From positions 62,984 to 126,983 of the forward strand of contig NZ_LMIU01000001.1 of NCBI RefSeq assembly GCF_001428845.1: DNA of 64,000 nucleotides, given 5' to 3'. A model generated the notes under the pieces. The model was not told where the DNA came from and made no database searches. It saw only the letters and a list, made by a program, of their open reading frames with translations. This document shows positions 7,174 to 15,060 of the stretch, piece after piece. The DNA comes from Achromobacter sp. Root83 (GTDB lineage: Bacteria > Pseudomonadota > Gammaproteobacteria > Burkholderiales > Burkholderiaceae_B). Made by a program: the position numbers and the translations under genes. The stretch's first letter is position 1, and each line of letters begins with the position of its first letter.

Positions 7174-7800
7174 ATGCCTGAATCGCTAACCGGACTGGAC
7201 CGCCTGCGCCGTTTTATCGCCACCGCGACACGGTTGGCGTCGCCGCAGGCGCTGGACCAGACGCCCGCGCTGGAAGCCGCCTTCGCGGACCTGATCAGCC
7301 ACGATGACTGGCTTCCCGAAGCCTGTACCGCGCCGCATCCGCAGTATTACCAGCAGTACCTGCTGCATTGCGACCCGCTGGAACGGTTTTCGCTGGTGAG
7401 CTTTGTATGGGGGGCCGGCCAGTTCACGCCTGTTCACGACCACGAAGTCTGGGGATATGTGGGCATGCTGCGCGGCGCCGAGGTCAATCAGCGATACACC
7501 CGGGACGCGGGCGGCGCGCTGGCGCTCGCGGGCGAGGCCACGACCCTGCGGCCCGGAGACATAGAGCGGCTGTCGCCGGTTGAAGGCGACATCCACCGCG
7601 TGTCCAATGCCTATCCCGACCGCGTCTCCATCAGCGTGCATCTCTATGGCGGCAATATCGGCGCGGTTTCGCGCCATGTCTACGACCCCGCCACCGGGCA
7701 GGCCAAGCCGTTCGTGTCGGGGTATTCGTCGGGCAGCCTGCCCAATCTGTGGGATCGGTCCGAAGCCGTGCGGGCCACGATTTCCGGCCTGAAGGCCTAG
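7174..7800 (+). CDS. Cysteine dioxygenase-family thiol dioxygenase (possibly 3-mercaptopropionate dioxygenase)
   Basis: A 208-residue cupin that oxidises a small thiol to the sulfinate with iron and O2. The iron ligands are His88 and His90 (PVHDHEVWG) and His141 (GDIHRVSN). Ser154-His156-Tyr158 (SVHLY) matches the outer-sphere Ser-His-Tyr triad of the family. The segment YYQQYLLHCDPLERFS has Gln where mammalian cysteine dioxygenase has its substrate Arg, which points to the Gln-type (3-mercaptopropionate) group; this is tentative. The start at ATG 7174 has CTGGAG 8 bp upstream. It is a single gene followed by iclR. Confidence 0.85.
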   Translation: MPESLTGLDRLRRFIATATRLASPQALDQTPALEAAFADLISHDDWLPEACTAPHPQYYQQYLLHCDPLERFSLVSFVWGAGQFTPVHDHEVWGYVGMLRGAEVNQRYTRDAGGALALAGEATTLRPGDIERLSPVEGDIHRVSNAYPDRVSISVHLYGGNIGAVSRHVYDPATGQAKPFVSGYSSGSLPNLWDRSEAVRATISGLKA

Positions 7801-7904
7801 GGTCCGTCAATACCAGAGGAATCTCTGTTGCTGCGCTGAGTGGCCCGCCTTGCGCCGTGCACGCAAAGCGCTGTTCCGGCGCGGCGTCCCGTGCTATGTT
7901 CTTG

Positions 7905-7919
7905 TCCTAAATATTAGGA
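7905..7919. promoter_or_regulatory. Operator-like inverted repeat before the IclR gene
   Basis: TCCTAAATATTAGGA: arms TCCTAA and TTAGGA are perfectly complementary around ATA. It ends 10 bp before the IclR start codon. The same 15-mer with one change recurs at 11311. Autoregulation is inferred. Confidence 0.7.
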
Positions 7920-7929
7920 AAATTCACGT

Positions 7930-8694
7930 ATGGACAAGACGCTGCTCAAAGGCCTGATGGTGTTGGAGGCGGTGACGGATGTGGACAATCCGCCGCGCAC
8001 GATCGACGCCCTGGCCGCGCGCGTGGGGCTGACCCGCAGCAACACGCATCGCACGCTGCAGACACTGATACATGCCGGCTACGTGATCAAGGACGACGAC
8101 GGCGGCGGATATCGCGGCGCCGTGCGTCTCTTCGAACTGGCGGCCCGGCAGCTTGCGCAACTCGACGTCCGCAAGCTGGCCGCGCCCTTCATGCGCACGC
8201 TGGCTGACCAGACCGGCGAAACCGTGCATCTGTCCGTGCTGGACGGCTTCGACGTGGTGTATGTGGACAAGATCGACAGCCCGCAGCCCATCCGCGCCTA
8301 TTCCATGGTCGGAGGGCGCGCGCCCGCGTACGCCGTGGCCACGGGCAAGGCTCTGCTGGCCTACCAGGCGGAAGGCTATGTCGAGCGCTATGCGGAGCAG
8401 ATGGTTCGCCACACGCCTTCCACCATCGTGTCCATGCCGCTGCTGAAGGACGAGCTGCGCAAGATCGCGCGCGCCGGCTATGCGGTCAATCGCGGCGAGT
8501 GGCGCGAGGGCGTGGGCGGACTGGCCGTGACCGTGTTCAACAGCCTGGACCAGCCCGTGGCGGCGGTGGGCATTTCCGGTCCGCTGGACCGGCTGAGCGC
8601 CGCTAGGATGAAGCAGCTGGCGCCGGACGTGGCGGCCTGTGCGCAGTCCATTTCGCAAGGGATGGGGTATCGCCGGGGTTTCCTGGACCAATAG
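7930..8694 (+). CDS. IclR-family transcriptional regulator
   Basis: A 254-residue protein with an N-terminal winged helix (about 1-65; LAARVGLTRSNTHRTLQTL) and a C-terminal effector-binding domain with the family signature LSVLDGFDVVYVDKIDS. The C-terminus ends in a GISGPLDRLS-containing segment typical of IclR proteins. The 15-bp inverted repeat before it and the matching copy between the two divergent operons at 11221-11534 suggest that it controls the flavoprotein/Bug operon and probably the CaiB operon. Its last 92 bp overlap the 3' end of the convergent flavoprotein gene. Confidence 0.92.
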   Translation: MDKTLLKGLMVLEAVTDVDNPPRTIDALAARVGLTRSNTHRTLQTLIHAGYVIKDDDGGGYRGAVRLFELAARQLAQLDVRKLAAPFMRTLADQTGETVHLSVLDGFDVVYVDKIDSPQPIRAYSMVGGRAPAYAVATGKALLAYQAEGYVERYAEQMVRHTPSTIVSMPLLKDELRKIARAGYAVNRGEWREGVGGLAVTVFNSLDQPVAAVGISGPLDRLSAARMKQLAPDVAACAQSISQGMGYRRGFLDQ

Positions 8695-10252
8695 CGGGCC
8701 GGGCGGCCAGCGCGGCCGCGATGCGTACCGCCTGGCCGTTGGCCAGCCGCGCATTGACGTCCATGGAGGTCGTCCAGAAGTAGGTGCCGCCGGCCAGGCT
8801 GCCCAGCACCGATATACCCGGATGCGCGTCCCCGCGGGCGTCCTTCAGGCAGCCGGTGCCGTAGTCCAGCGCCAGTCCGCCGTGGGCGTCGGCCTGTGCG
8901 TGGCCTTCGAGCAGCAACGTGGCGATCAGCGGGTCCGCCGTGCGCTGCGCGTCCACCGAAAAACTGGTGGCGTTGACGAGGTAGCGGCTGACATGCACGG
9001 CCTCGCCATCCGCCGTGCGCAGACGCGTATGGAACGTGCCGGCCGCGCTGTCGTGGCGGCTGCCGATGAAGCCGGAGGCCACTCGCAACTGGCCTGTCTT
9101 GAACAAGGCCTGCAGCTTCAGGGCATTGCGCATCGGGAAGGTGGCGCGCCGCGCCATCCATAGCGATCGCCATTGCGACTGGAAGCGCTTGCGCTCGGCA
9201 TCCGGCATCAGATGCCAGATCTGGTCCACTGCCGAGTTGGTGGCCGCGGCCACGGCCTGCCAGGGCCGGGCCGCATGCGCCGAACGCCGTATTTCCTCGT
9301 CCAGCGCGGTCGGCGCATCGCCCTGCAGCCCCAGCAGGTCGCCGCCGTCCAGGGAACCTCCGAGCGCCAGCACCTCGTCGCGCAGCGCCTGCCAGATCAC
9401 GTCGATCGAGAGGGCGCCGCCGTGCCGGGCGGCAAGCAGCAAGGCGCCGTCGCGGCTCAATTGCAGCAGCGTGTCCGGCGGCCGGTTGTGAGGACTGCGC
9501 ACGGACGGCAGCCGGCCATTGCGCGATACGCACACGATGGAGCCTTGATGGCCGGCCTGCTGCAGGGCCGCCACGGCGTCCACCGCGCTCAGGCTGGTGC
9601 CCACGATGCAGACCGAGGCATCGGGAGCGATGCCCCCGGCAAGCGCTGCCACCGGATAAGGACTGTTGAAATAGCCCGGAGCTTCTTCCAGCGCGGGAAA
9701 TGCCTGCGACGGCAGATTGCCATTGCACAGCACGGCGTGGCAAGCCACGCTAGCCGCGCCGCTGGGGGACTCGATGTCCACCCGCCCATCGGGGCGGGGC
9801 GCCACGCGGCTGACGCGGCAGGGCACATGCGTAAACGTTATGCCCGCGCTTTGCGCGAGTGCGCGGCAGCGGACGTAGACCGCGCGCATGTAGGCGCCGA
9901 ACAGCGGGCGGGGCAGGAAGTCCGCGGGATCGATCGCGTCCACGCCGTAGGCGCCCAGCCACGCGGGGTCCTGTTCCCGCAGCCATTCCACGAAGTCCAG
10001 CCGCCGGTCGGCCCGCGCCGACATGTTGCCGGCCGGGATGTTGAGCAGGTTGCTGGGCAGGTCGTCCTGGTAGGCGCCGCCCGGTCCCGGCTCGGCTTGC
10101 GGCTCGAACAGATGGATCGTCAGCGGACGCCGCACCGGATCCGCGTCCAGCGCCAGCAGGAACTGATAAAGAAAGCTGACCGCGACCGAGCCGCCGCCCA
10201 CGATGGCCAGGTCCACCGCAACCGGCGGGGCGGGCAGCGGACGCCGAGGCAT
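8603..10252 (-). CDS. FAD/NAD(P)-binding protein (NAD_binding_9-like)
   Basis: A 549-residue flavoprotein-like protein. A nucleotide-binding GGGSVAVS sits at about 19-26 after a beta strand, followed by FEPQAEPGPGGAY. A second nucleotide-binding stretch, VCIVGTSLSAVDAVAAL, lies near the middle. This resembles the FAD/NAD(P)-binding proteins related to lysine N-hydroxylases and HcpA; the substrate is unknown. It is translationally coupled to the Bug gene upstream (TAATG, one shared base). Its 3' end overlaps the IclR gene antisense by 92 bp. It may oxidise or hydroxylate the compound that the Bug receptor binds; this is inferred from the pairing only. Confidence 0.78.
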   Translation of the reverse strand: MPRRPLPAPPVAVDLAIVGGGSVAVSFLYQFLLALDADPVRRPLTIHLFEPQAEPGPGGAYQDDLPSNLLNIPAGNMSARADRRLDFVEWLREQDPAWLGAYGVDAIDPADFLPRPLFGAYMRAVYVRCRALAQSAGITFTHVPCRVSRVAPRPDGRVDIESPSGAASVACHAVLCNGNLPSQAFPALEEAPGYFNSPYPVAALAGGIAPDASVCIVGTSLSAVDAVAALQQAGHQGSIVCVSRNGRLPSVRSPHNRPPDTLLQLSRDGALLLAARHGGALSIDVIWQALRDEVLALGGSLDGGDLLGLQGDAPTALDEEIRRSAHAARPWQAVAAATNSAVDQIWHLMPDAERKRFQSQWRSLWMARRATFPMRNALKLQALFKTGQLRVASGFIGSRHDSAAGTFHTRLRTADGEAVHVSRYLVNATSFSVDAQRTADPLIATLLLEGHAQADAHGGLALDYGTGCLKDARGDAHPGISVLGSLAGGTYFWTTSMDVNARLANGQAVRIAAALAARPAIGPGNPGDTPSLAKWTAHRPPRPAPAASS

Positions 10253-11220
10253 TATTTGGCCCCCGACAGGCGCACGACATCCGCCCAGCGTGCGACCTCC
10301 TGCTTGAGCACGCGGCCGGTGTCCGGGGGCGAGGTGGCCACCGCATCCGCGCCCAGCTTCAGGGCGGCCTGCTGCACGGACGGCATGGCGGCGGCCTTCT
10401 GCATGCCGGCCGACAGCTTGTCGACCACCGCAGGCGGCGTGCCGGCCGGCGCCAGCAAGGCGTAGGTAGTGGCGACCGCGTAGTCCTTGACGCCCTGTTC
10501 CATCAGCGTGGGCAGATCGGGCAGGGCCGTGGCGCGCGTTGCGGTTGTCACGCCCAGCAGCCGGATCTTGCCGCTGGCCACTTGCGGCAGCAGCGCGGGC
10601 AGCGTTTCGATGACCATGTCGATCTGCCCGCCCAGGAGGTCGGTGATGGCCGGACCGCTGCCGCGATACGGCACATGCATGAGCTTGATGCCGGTGGCAA
10701 CCTGGAAGAGTTCGCCCGCCATGTGCTGCGACGTGCCAGGACCCGCCGATCCGAAAGTAATGGAGCCAGGCTTGCTCTTGGCCAGCGCGATCAGTTCCTG
10801 CACGTTCCGGGCGGGGATCTTGCCGCTGTTCACGGCCACCGCCATCGGCATGCTGGTCGCCATGGATACGCCGACGAAGGCGGTGCCGAAGTCATAGCCC
10901 GGCTTGTCGGGCATGGCCGCGTGGATCGCATGGCTGCCCACCGCGCCCATCAAGAGCGTGTAGCCGTCGGCCGGCGACTTGGCGACGAACTCCGCCCCGA
11001 TCTCGCCGCCCGCGCCGGCCTTGTTCTCCACCACCACGCTCTGGCCCAGGAAGTCGCCCAGGTGCTGCGCATAGATGCGCGCGGCCGCGTCCGTGGCGCC
11101 GCCCGGCGGGAATGGCACCACCATGCGCACGGGTTTCGCGGGCCAGGCGTCGGCCGCGGCGGGGTTGGCCGTCAGCGCCAGCACCGCGCTGGCCAGGGCA
11201 ATGCGCCACAACTGTTTCAT
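10252..11220 (-). CDS. Bug-family tripartite tricarboxylate transporter receptor
   Basis: A 322-residue periplasmic solute-binding protein of the Bug/TctC family. The signal peptide ends near residue 23 (NPAAA before DAWPAKPVRM). Family motifs are VVPFPPGGATD, VENKAGAGG, ADGYTLLMG and HVPYRGSGPA. It should bind a carboxylated compound in the periplasm. There is no TctA/TctB membrane pair in the window. I start at ATG 11220, which has AAGGAG upstream, not at the longer frame to 11361. It is the first gene of a two-gene operon with the flavoprotein and divergent from the CaiB operon. Confidence 0.93.
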   Translation of the reverse strand: MKQLWRIALASAVLALTANPAAADAWPAKPVRMVVPFPPGGATDAAARIYAQHLGDFLGQSVVVENKAGAGGEIGAEFVAKSPADGYTLLMGAVGSHAIHAAMPDKPGYDFGTAFVGVSMATSMPMAVAVNSGKIPARNVQELIALAKSKPGSITFGSAGPGTSQHMAGELFQVATGIKLMHVPYRGSGPAITDLLGGQIDMVIETLPALLPQVASGKIRLLGVTTATRATALPDLPTLMEQGVKDYAVATTYALLAPAGTPPAVVDKLSAGMQKAAAMPSVQQAALKLGADAVATSPPDTGRVLKQEVARWADVVRLSGAK

Positions 11221-11310
11221 GCAAGTCTCCTTGGGGGTTGGACGGGCCGGCATGCGCGGGGCGCCCCGCGATCGCGGGGGCGAACCAATCGCTGCTGCCC
11301 TTTGTGTGAA

Positions 11311-11325
11311 TCCTAAATAATAGGA
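11311..11325. promoter_or_regulatory. Second IclR operator-like site
   Basis: TCCTAAATAATAGGA differs in one of 15 bases from the site in front of the IclR gene at 7905. It lies 91 bp upstream of the Bug start codon. This is the strongest evidence that the IclR protein acts on this divergent region. Confidence 0.7.
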
Positions 11326-11395
11326 CTCGTATTTCAATAAATGGTTTACGTAGAATTCCACACGGTGATATGCTGGTCAACAATTAAGCGCGGCA

Positions 11396-11413
11396 CCTAG
11401 GGATTGCACTAGG
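11396..11413. promoter_or_regulatory. CCTAG-N8-CTAGG inverted repeat
   Basis: Arms CCTAG (11396-11400) and CTAGG (11409-11413) are complementary, in the middle of the divergent region. It may be a second, weaker regulator site; it shares only CCTA and TAGG with the 15-mer. Confidence 0.4.
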
Positions 11414-11482
11414 ATTCACGCGGGATATCGGTGAGATAGGCCCGACGGCCCTGAATGATGCCACCCACCCGCGCCGCGGCTT

Positions 11483-11510
11483 TATAATATTTTTCGCATC
11501 CCAAATATTG
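11483..11510 (+). promoter_or_regulatory. -10 box and operator half-site before the CaiB operon
   Basis: A perfect TATAAT at 11483-11488 has no recognisable -35 box, which fits an activator-dependent promoter. TCCCAAATATTG at 11499-11510 repeats the left half of the IclR 15-mer (10 of 15 positions match overall) and lies about where transcription should start. Confidence 0.5.
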
Positions 11511-11534
11511 TTTTTTTATATCGAGAGGTCAGAC

Positions 11535-12704
11535 ATGACACCCAGTTCGGCGCTTGCCGGCATCACCGTGCTAGAGATCTGCAACGTCGCGGCGGGACCT
11601 TTTTGCGGCATGTTGCTGGCCGACATGGGCGCGGACGTGATCAAGGTGGAACACCCGGAAGGCGGCGACACGTTGCGTAGCTGGCCGCCCATTTCCGACG
11701 GCTACAGCGAGAACTTCGCTTCGCTCAACCGCAACAAGCGTTCGGTGACGCTGAACCTGAAAGACCCCGCGGATCTGGCGCTGGCGCGCGAGCTGGCATT
11801 GACCGCGGACGTGCTGATCGAAAACAACCGGCCGGGCGTGATGGACCGCCTGGGCCTGGGCCATGCGGAACTGCGCGAGGCCAATCCCAAACTGGTGTAT
11901 TGCTCGATATCGGCCTATGGCCAGTCCGGTCCGCGTTCGCAGGAAGGCGGCTTCGACCTGACCATCCAGGCCATGAGCGGCATCATGAGCGTCACGGGCG
12001 AGGCCGGCGGCGAACCCGTCAAATGCGGCGTGCCGGTGGCGGACTTTTCGGCGGGCCTGTATGGCGCCTTCGCCATTGCGTCCGCGCTGCGCGCGGCCCA
12101 GGCCACCGGGCAAGGCACGCACATCGACGTGCCGATGCTGGGCGCCACGCTGGGCATCGCCGCCTTGCAGACATCGGAATTCTTCGGCAGCGGCAAGGAC
12201 CCCGTCAAGCTGGGCTCCGCGCACCCGCGCAATGCGCCGTACCAGGCGTTCCGCTGCAAGGACGGCTACTTCGGCATGGCGGCGGGCAACCAGGCTTTGT
12301 GGAAGAGCGTATGCGCGACCGTGGGCCGCGAAGACCTGCTGGCCGACCAGCGCTTCACGGACACCAGCGCGCGTGCGCGCAACCAGGCGGCGCTGCGCGA
12401 TATCCTGGAAGCGATCTTCGCCGAGGCCGATGCGCAGGCCTGGCTTCAGCGGTTTCGCGCGGCCGGCGTGCCGTGCGCGCCGATCAACACCTATTCCGAG
12501 GTGCTGGCCGATCCGCAGGTGGAACACATGGGCTGGGTGCAACAGGTGGAGCTGCCCAACGGCGTACAGACCCGCACCTTCGGCCTGCCGGTGCGCTTCG
12601 ACGGGGAAACCACGGCGCTGCGCCGCCGTCCTCCCGCGCTGGGCGAGCACAACGACGAAGTGCTGGGCGCGCTGCGCGCCGCCAGCAAGGAAGCGGCGGC
12701 ATGA
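11535..12704 (+). CDS. CaiB/BaiF family (type III) CoA transferase
   Basis: A 389-residue type III CoA transferase. Asp170 (in CGVPVADFSAG) is the expected catalytic aspartate that forms the aspartyl-CoA anhydride. The N-terminal EICNVAAGPFCGMLLADMGADV and RNKRSVTLNLKDP are family signatures. It should move CoA from an acyl-CoA donor to a carboxylic acid. I start at ATG 11535 after GAGAGGT, not at the ATT-rich upstream frame. It is the first of five co-directional genes; its stop overlaps the next start (ATGA). The substrate is unknown. Confidence 0.92.
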   Translation: MTPSSALAGITVLEICNVAAGPFCGMLLADMGADVIKVEHPEGGDTLRSWPPISDGYSENFASLNRNKRSVTLNLKDPADLALARELALTADVLIENNRPGVMDRLGLGHAELREANPKLVYCSISAYGQSGPRSQEGGFDLTIQAMSGIMSVTGEAGGEPVKCGVPVADFSAGLYGAFAIASALRAAQATGQGTHIDVPMLGATLGIAALQTSEFFGSGKDPVKLGSAHPRNAPYQAFRCKDGYFGMAAGNQALWKSVCATVGREDLLADQRFTDTSARARNQAALRDILEAIFAEADAQAWLQRFRAAGVPCAPINTYSEVLADPQVEHMGWVQQVELPNGVQTRTFGLPVRFDGETTALRRRPPALGEHNDEVLGALRAASKEAAA

Positions 12705-13420
12705 GCGTCCTGCGTATCGACAAGCAGGGCGCGCGGCACGTGCTGACCCTGGCCCGCCCCGAGAAGATGAATGCCTTGTCGGCCGACCTGGTCGAAGCGC
12801 TGATCCTGGCGCTGGACGAAGCCGAGGCGCAAGGCGCCAAGGTGATTGTGCTGAAAGGCGAGGGCAGGAACTTCAGCGCCGGCTTTGACTTCGGGGACTG
12901 GCAAGCACACAGCGAAGGCGATCTGCTTCTGCGCTTTGTCCGCATCGAGACGCTGCTGCAGCGGCTGGCCGGGTCGCCCTGCCTGACGCTCGCGCTGGCG
13001 CATGGCCGCAACTTCGGCGCGGGGGTGGATGTGTTCGGCGCCTGCAAGTGGCGCGTCTGCGCGCCGGATGCCTCGTTCCGCATGCCGGGCCTGAAGTTCG
13101 GCCTGGTGCTGGGCACGCGGCGCTTTGCCGCGCTGGTGGGCGCCGAGCGCGCGCGCACGATTCTGGAGCAGGCCGCGACGTTCGGCGCCGAAGACGCCTT
13201 GCGCGACGGATTCGCCAGCCGCCTTGCCGCGCCGGAAGAATGGCCGGAGATCGAGCAGCAGGCGCTGGATACGGCATCCGCCCTGACGGACGCCAGCCGC
13301 GCGCAGCTTTATGCGGCCTTGTCCCAGGAAGCGCCGGATGCGGATCTTGCGCGCCTGGTGCGCTCGGCGGCGCAGCCGGGCCTGAAAGACCGCGTGGCGG
13401 CATATCTGCAAGCGCGCTAG
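12701..13420 (+). CDS. Crotonase-fold protein with altered catalytic glutamates
   Basis: A 239-residue enoyl-CoA hydratase/isomerase-superfamily protein. The CoA oxyanion motif NFSAGFDFG (58-65) and the AHGRNFGAGVD strand are present. By comparison with mitochondrial crotonase, the two catalytic glutamates fall at Asp110 (GAGVD for GGGCE) and Gly130 (FRMPG for F-x-x-PE), so ordinary hydratase chemistry is unlikely. Isomerase, hydrolase, decarboxylase or ring-opening chemistry is possible. It overlaps the CaiB gene by 4 bp and precedes the CoA-transferase-like pair by 29 bp. Confidence 0.82.
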   Translation: MSVLRIDKQGARHVLTLARPEKMNALSADLVEALILALDEAEAQGAKVIVLKGEGRNFSAGFDFGDWQAHSEGDLLLRFVRIETLLQRLAGSPCLTLALAHGRNFGAGVDVFGACKWRVCAPDASFRMPGLKFGLVLGTRRFAALVGAERARTILEQAATFGAEDALRDGFASRLAAPEEWPEIEQQALDTASALTDASRAQLYAALSQEAPDADLARLVRSAAQPGLKDRVAAYLQAR

Positions 13421-13449
13421 CCGCAACAGACCAAGCAGGGAGGAAGACT

Positions 13450-14283
13450 ATGGCTTCGGGATTCAACCAAAAGAACAAGCAATGCTCGCTGTCGGAACTG
13501 GCGGCGCTGGTGCCGAATGGCGCCTCGATCGCGCTGGGCGGCAGCTTTCTGCATCGCGGACCCTTCGCCTTCGTGCGCGAACTGATCCGCCAGGAAAAGC
13601 GCGACCTTGAACTGATCAAGCAATCGCCCGGCTACGACGTGGACATCCTGTGCCGCGCGGGCGTGCTGCGCCGCGTGCGCGCGGGCATTGTCGCGATGGA
13701 AGGCAACTTCGGCCTGGCGCCCTGGTACCGGCGCGCGGTCGAGCGCCACGAGATCGAACTCGAGGAGCACGCTTGCGCCACGCTGACGGCGGGACTGCGG
13801 GCGGCGGCCTTCGGCGTGCCGTTCCAGCCTTGCGGCGGCCTGCATGGCAGCGGCCTGCCCGAGCTCAACGGATGGAAGTGCCTGGACGACCCCTACGGCA
13901 GCGGCCAGAAGACCTGGGTGGTGCCCGCCATCCGGCCCGACTTCACCGTGATCCAGGCGTCAGAAGTGGATGCACAGGGCAATGTGCGCGTGCATGGCAC
14001 GGCGCATTGGGACCGCATCATGTCGCGCGCGGCGGGCAGCGTGCTGGTGGTGGCCGAAAAACAGGTGGACAGCGCCGTATTCGAAGCGCAGCCGGAATCC
14101 ACGCTGGTGCCGTACTTCATGGTGCAGGCCTACGCGGTCGTGCCGCGCGGCGCGTGGCCCGGGTCATGCTGGCCGGACTACGCCATCGACTATCCGGCGG
14201 TAGAGGCCTACATGGACAAGAACAGCGATCTGCGTGCGCACATGGCTGCGGCGCCCGAAGCGGGGGAGGGCAATCATGGCTGA
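13450..14283 (+). CDS. CoA-transferase-like subunit A (GctA/IpdA type)
   Basis: A 277-residue class I CoA-transferase-like protein. The Gly-rich strand SIALGGSFLHRGPFAFVREL and the AGLRAAAFGVPF segment are typical of glutaconate CoA-transferase subunit A and its IpdA relatives. GGGAGGA before ATG 13450 supports the start. It overlaps subunit B by 8 bp, so the two are coupled and presumably form one enzyme. Whether it transfers CoA or hydrolyses a ring, as IpdAB does, cannot be told from the sequence. Confidence 0.85.
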   Translation: MASGFNQKNKQCSLSELAALVPNGASIALGGSFLHRGPFAFVRELIRQEKRDLELIKQSPGYDVDILCRAGVLRRVRAGIVAMEGNFGLAPWYRRAVERHEIELEEHACATLTAGLRAAAFGVPFQPCGGLHGSGLPELNGWKCLDDPYGSGQKTWVVPAIRPDFTVIQASEVDAQGNVRVHGTAHWDRIMSRAAGSVLVVAEKQVDSAVFEAQPESTLVPYFMVQAYAVVPRGAWPGSCWPDYAIDYPAVEAYMDKNSDLRAHMAAAPEAGEGNHG

Positions 14284-15010
14284 GCAATGGTCTGGCTTTT
14301 CATACATCGTGACCAACCTGGCGCGCTTCATCCGCCCGGATGAAATCACCTTCAGCGGCGTGAACTCCACCATGCCGATGTTGGCCTGCCTGCTGGCCAA
14401 GCGCGCCTACGACTGGGACTTCGTCTACATCAATGTCGCCGGGGGCGTGAACCCGCGGCCATCGCATATCCCGATCTCCAGCTCCGATCCCGTGCTGGCC
14501 GAGCACACGGCGTCGATCTTCTCCAACGAAGACTTCTACGACCTGTGCACGCGCGGGCGCATGGACCTGACCTTCCTGGGCGCCGCGCAGATCGACGGCG
14601 CGGGCTGCGCCAACAACTCCTGCATAGGCGACTGGCACCAGCCCAAGGTCCGCCTGCCGGGCGGCGGGGGCGGCGCGGTGATGCTGCCCACGGCCCGGCG
14701 GGCATGCACCTGGCGCACCGAACATTCAAGCCGCACCTTTGTGCCCAAGCTGGATTTCATGACGTCCTGGGGCGGATTCCATGGCGTGGTGACGCCGATT
14801 GCCGTGTTCGTCAAACGGGACGGGCGCCTGGCGCTGCAATCGTGGCACCCGGAATCCAGCCTGTCGGAAGTGCGTGAACGCACGGGCTTCGAGTTCGACG
14901 CCACCGGCGCTGCACCGACGGCGCCGCCGACCGCCGACGAAGCCCGCGCCTTGGGCGAGCTGGACGCCGACGGCCAGTTCGAACGCGACGCCGCCGTGGC
15001 GCTGCGCTAG
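14276..15010 (+). CDS. CoA-transferase-like subunit B (GctB/IpdB type)
   Basis: A 244-residue partner of the preceding gene. It has the subunit B patterns INVAGGVNPRPSHIPIS, FLGAAQIDGAGCANNSCIG and LPGGGGGA. The residue that is the catalytic Glu in true CoA transferases (Glu before AG/SG in the first motif) appears to be Val54 here by hand alignment. IpdAB-type ring hydrolases also lack that Glu. This suggests C-C bond hydrolysis of a cyclic acyl-CoA rather than CoA transfer, but this remains inference. Confidence 0.85.
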   Translation: MAEQWSGFSYIVTNLARFIRPDEITFSGVNSTMPMLACLLAKRAYDWDFVYINVAGGVNPRPSHIPISSSDPVLAEHTASIFSNEDFYDLCTRGRMDLTFLGAAQIDGAGCANNSCIGDWHQPKVRLPGGGGGAVMLPTARRACTWRTEHSSRTFVPKLDFMTSWGGFHGVVTPIAVFVKRDGRLALQSWHPESSLSEVRERTGFEFDATGAAPTAPPTADEARALGELDADGQFERDAAVALR

Positions 15011-15060
15011 GCCGCGTTCACACCGCAAGAAGCCTTGCACGGGCTCAGGGGGAGATAGTC

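Larger units (their letters stand above)
11221..11534. other. Divergent control region between the Bug and CaiB operons
   Basis: A 314-bp gene-free stretch containing an IclR-type operator copy (11311-11325), a second inverted repeat (11396-11413), and a perfect -10 box with an operator half-site before caiB (11483-11510). It holds no coding sequence that I can support. Confidence 0.7.
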
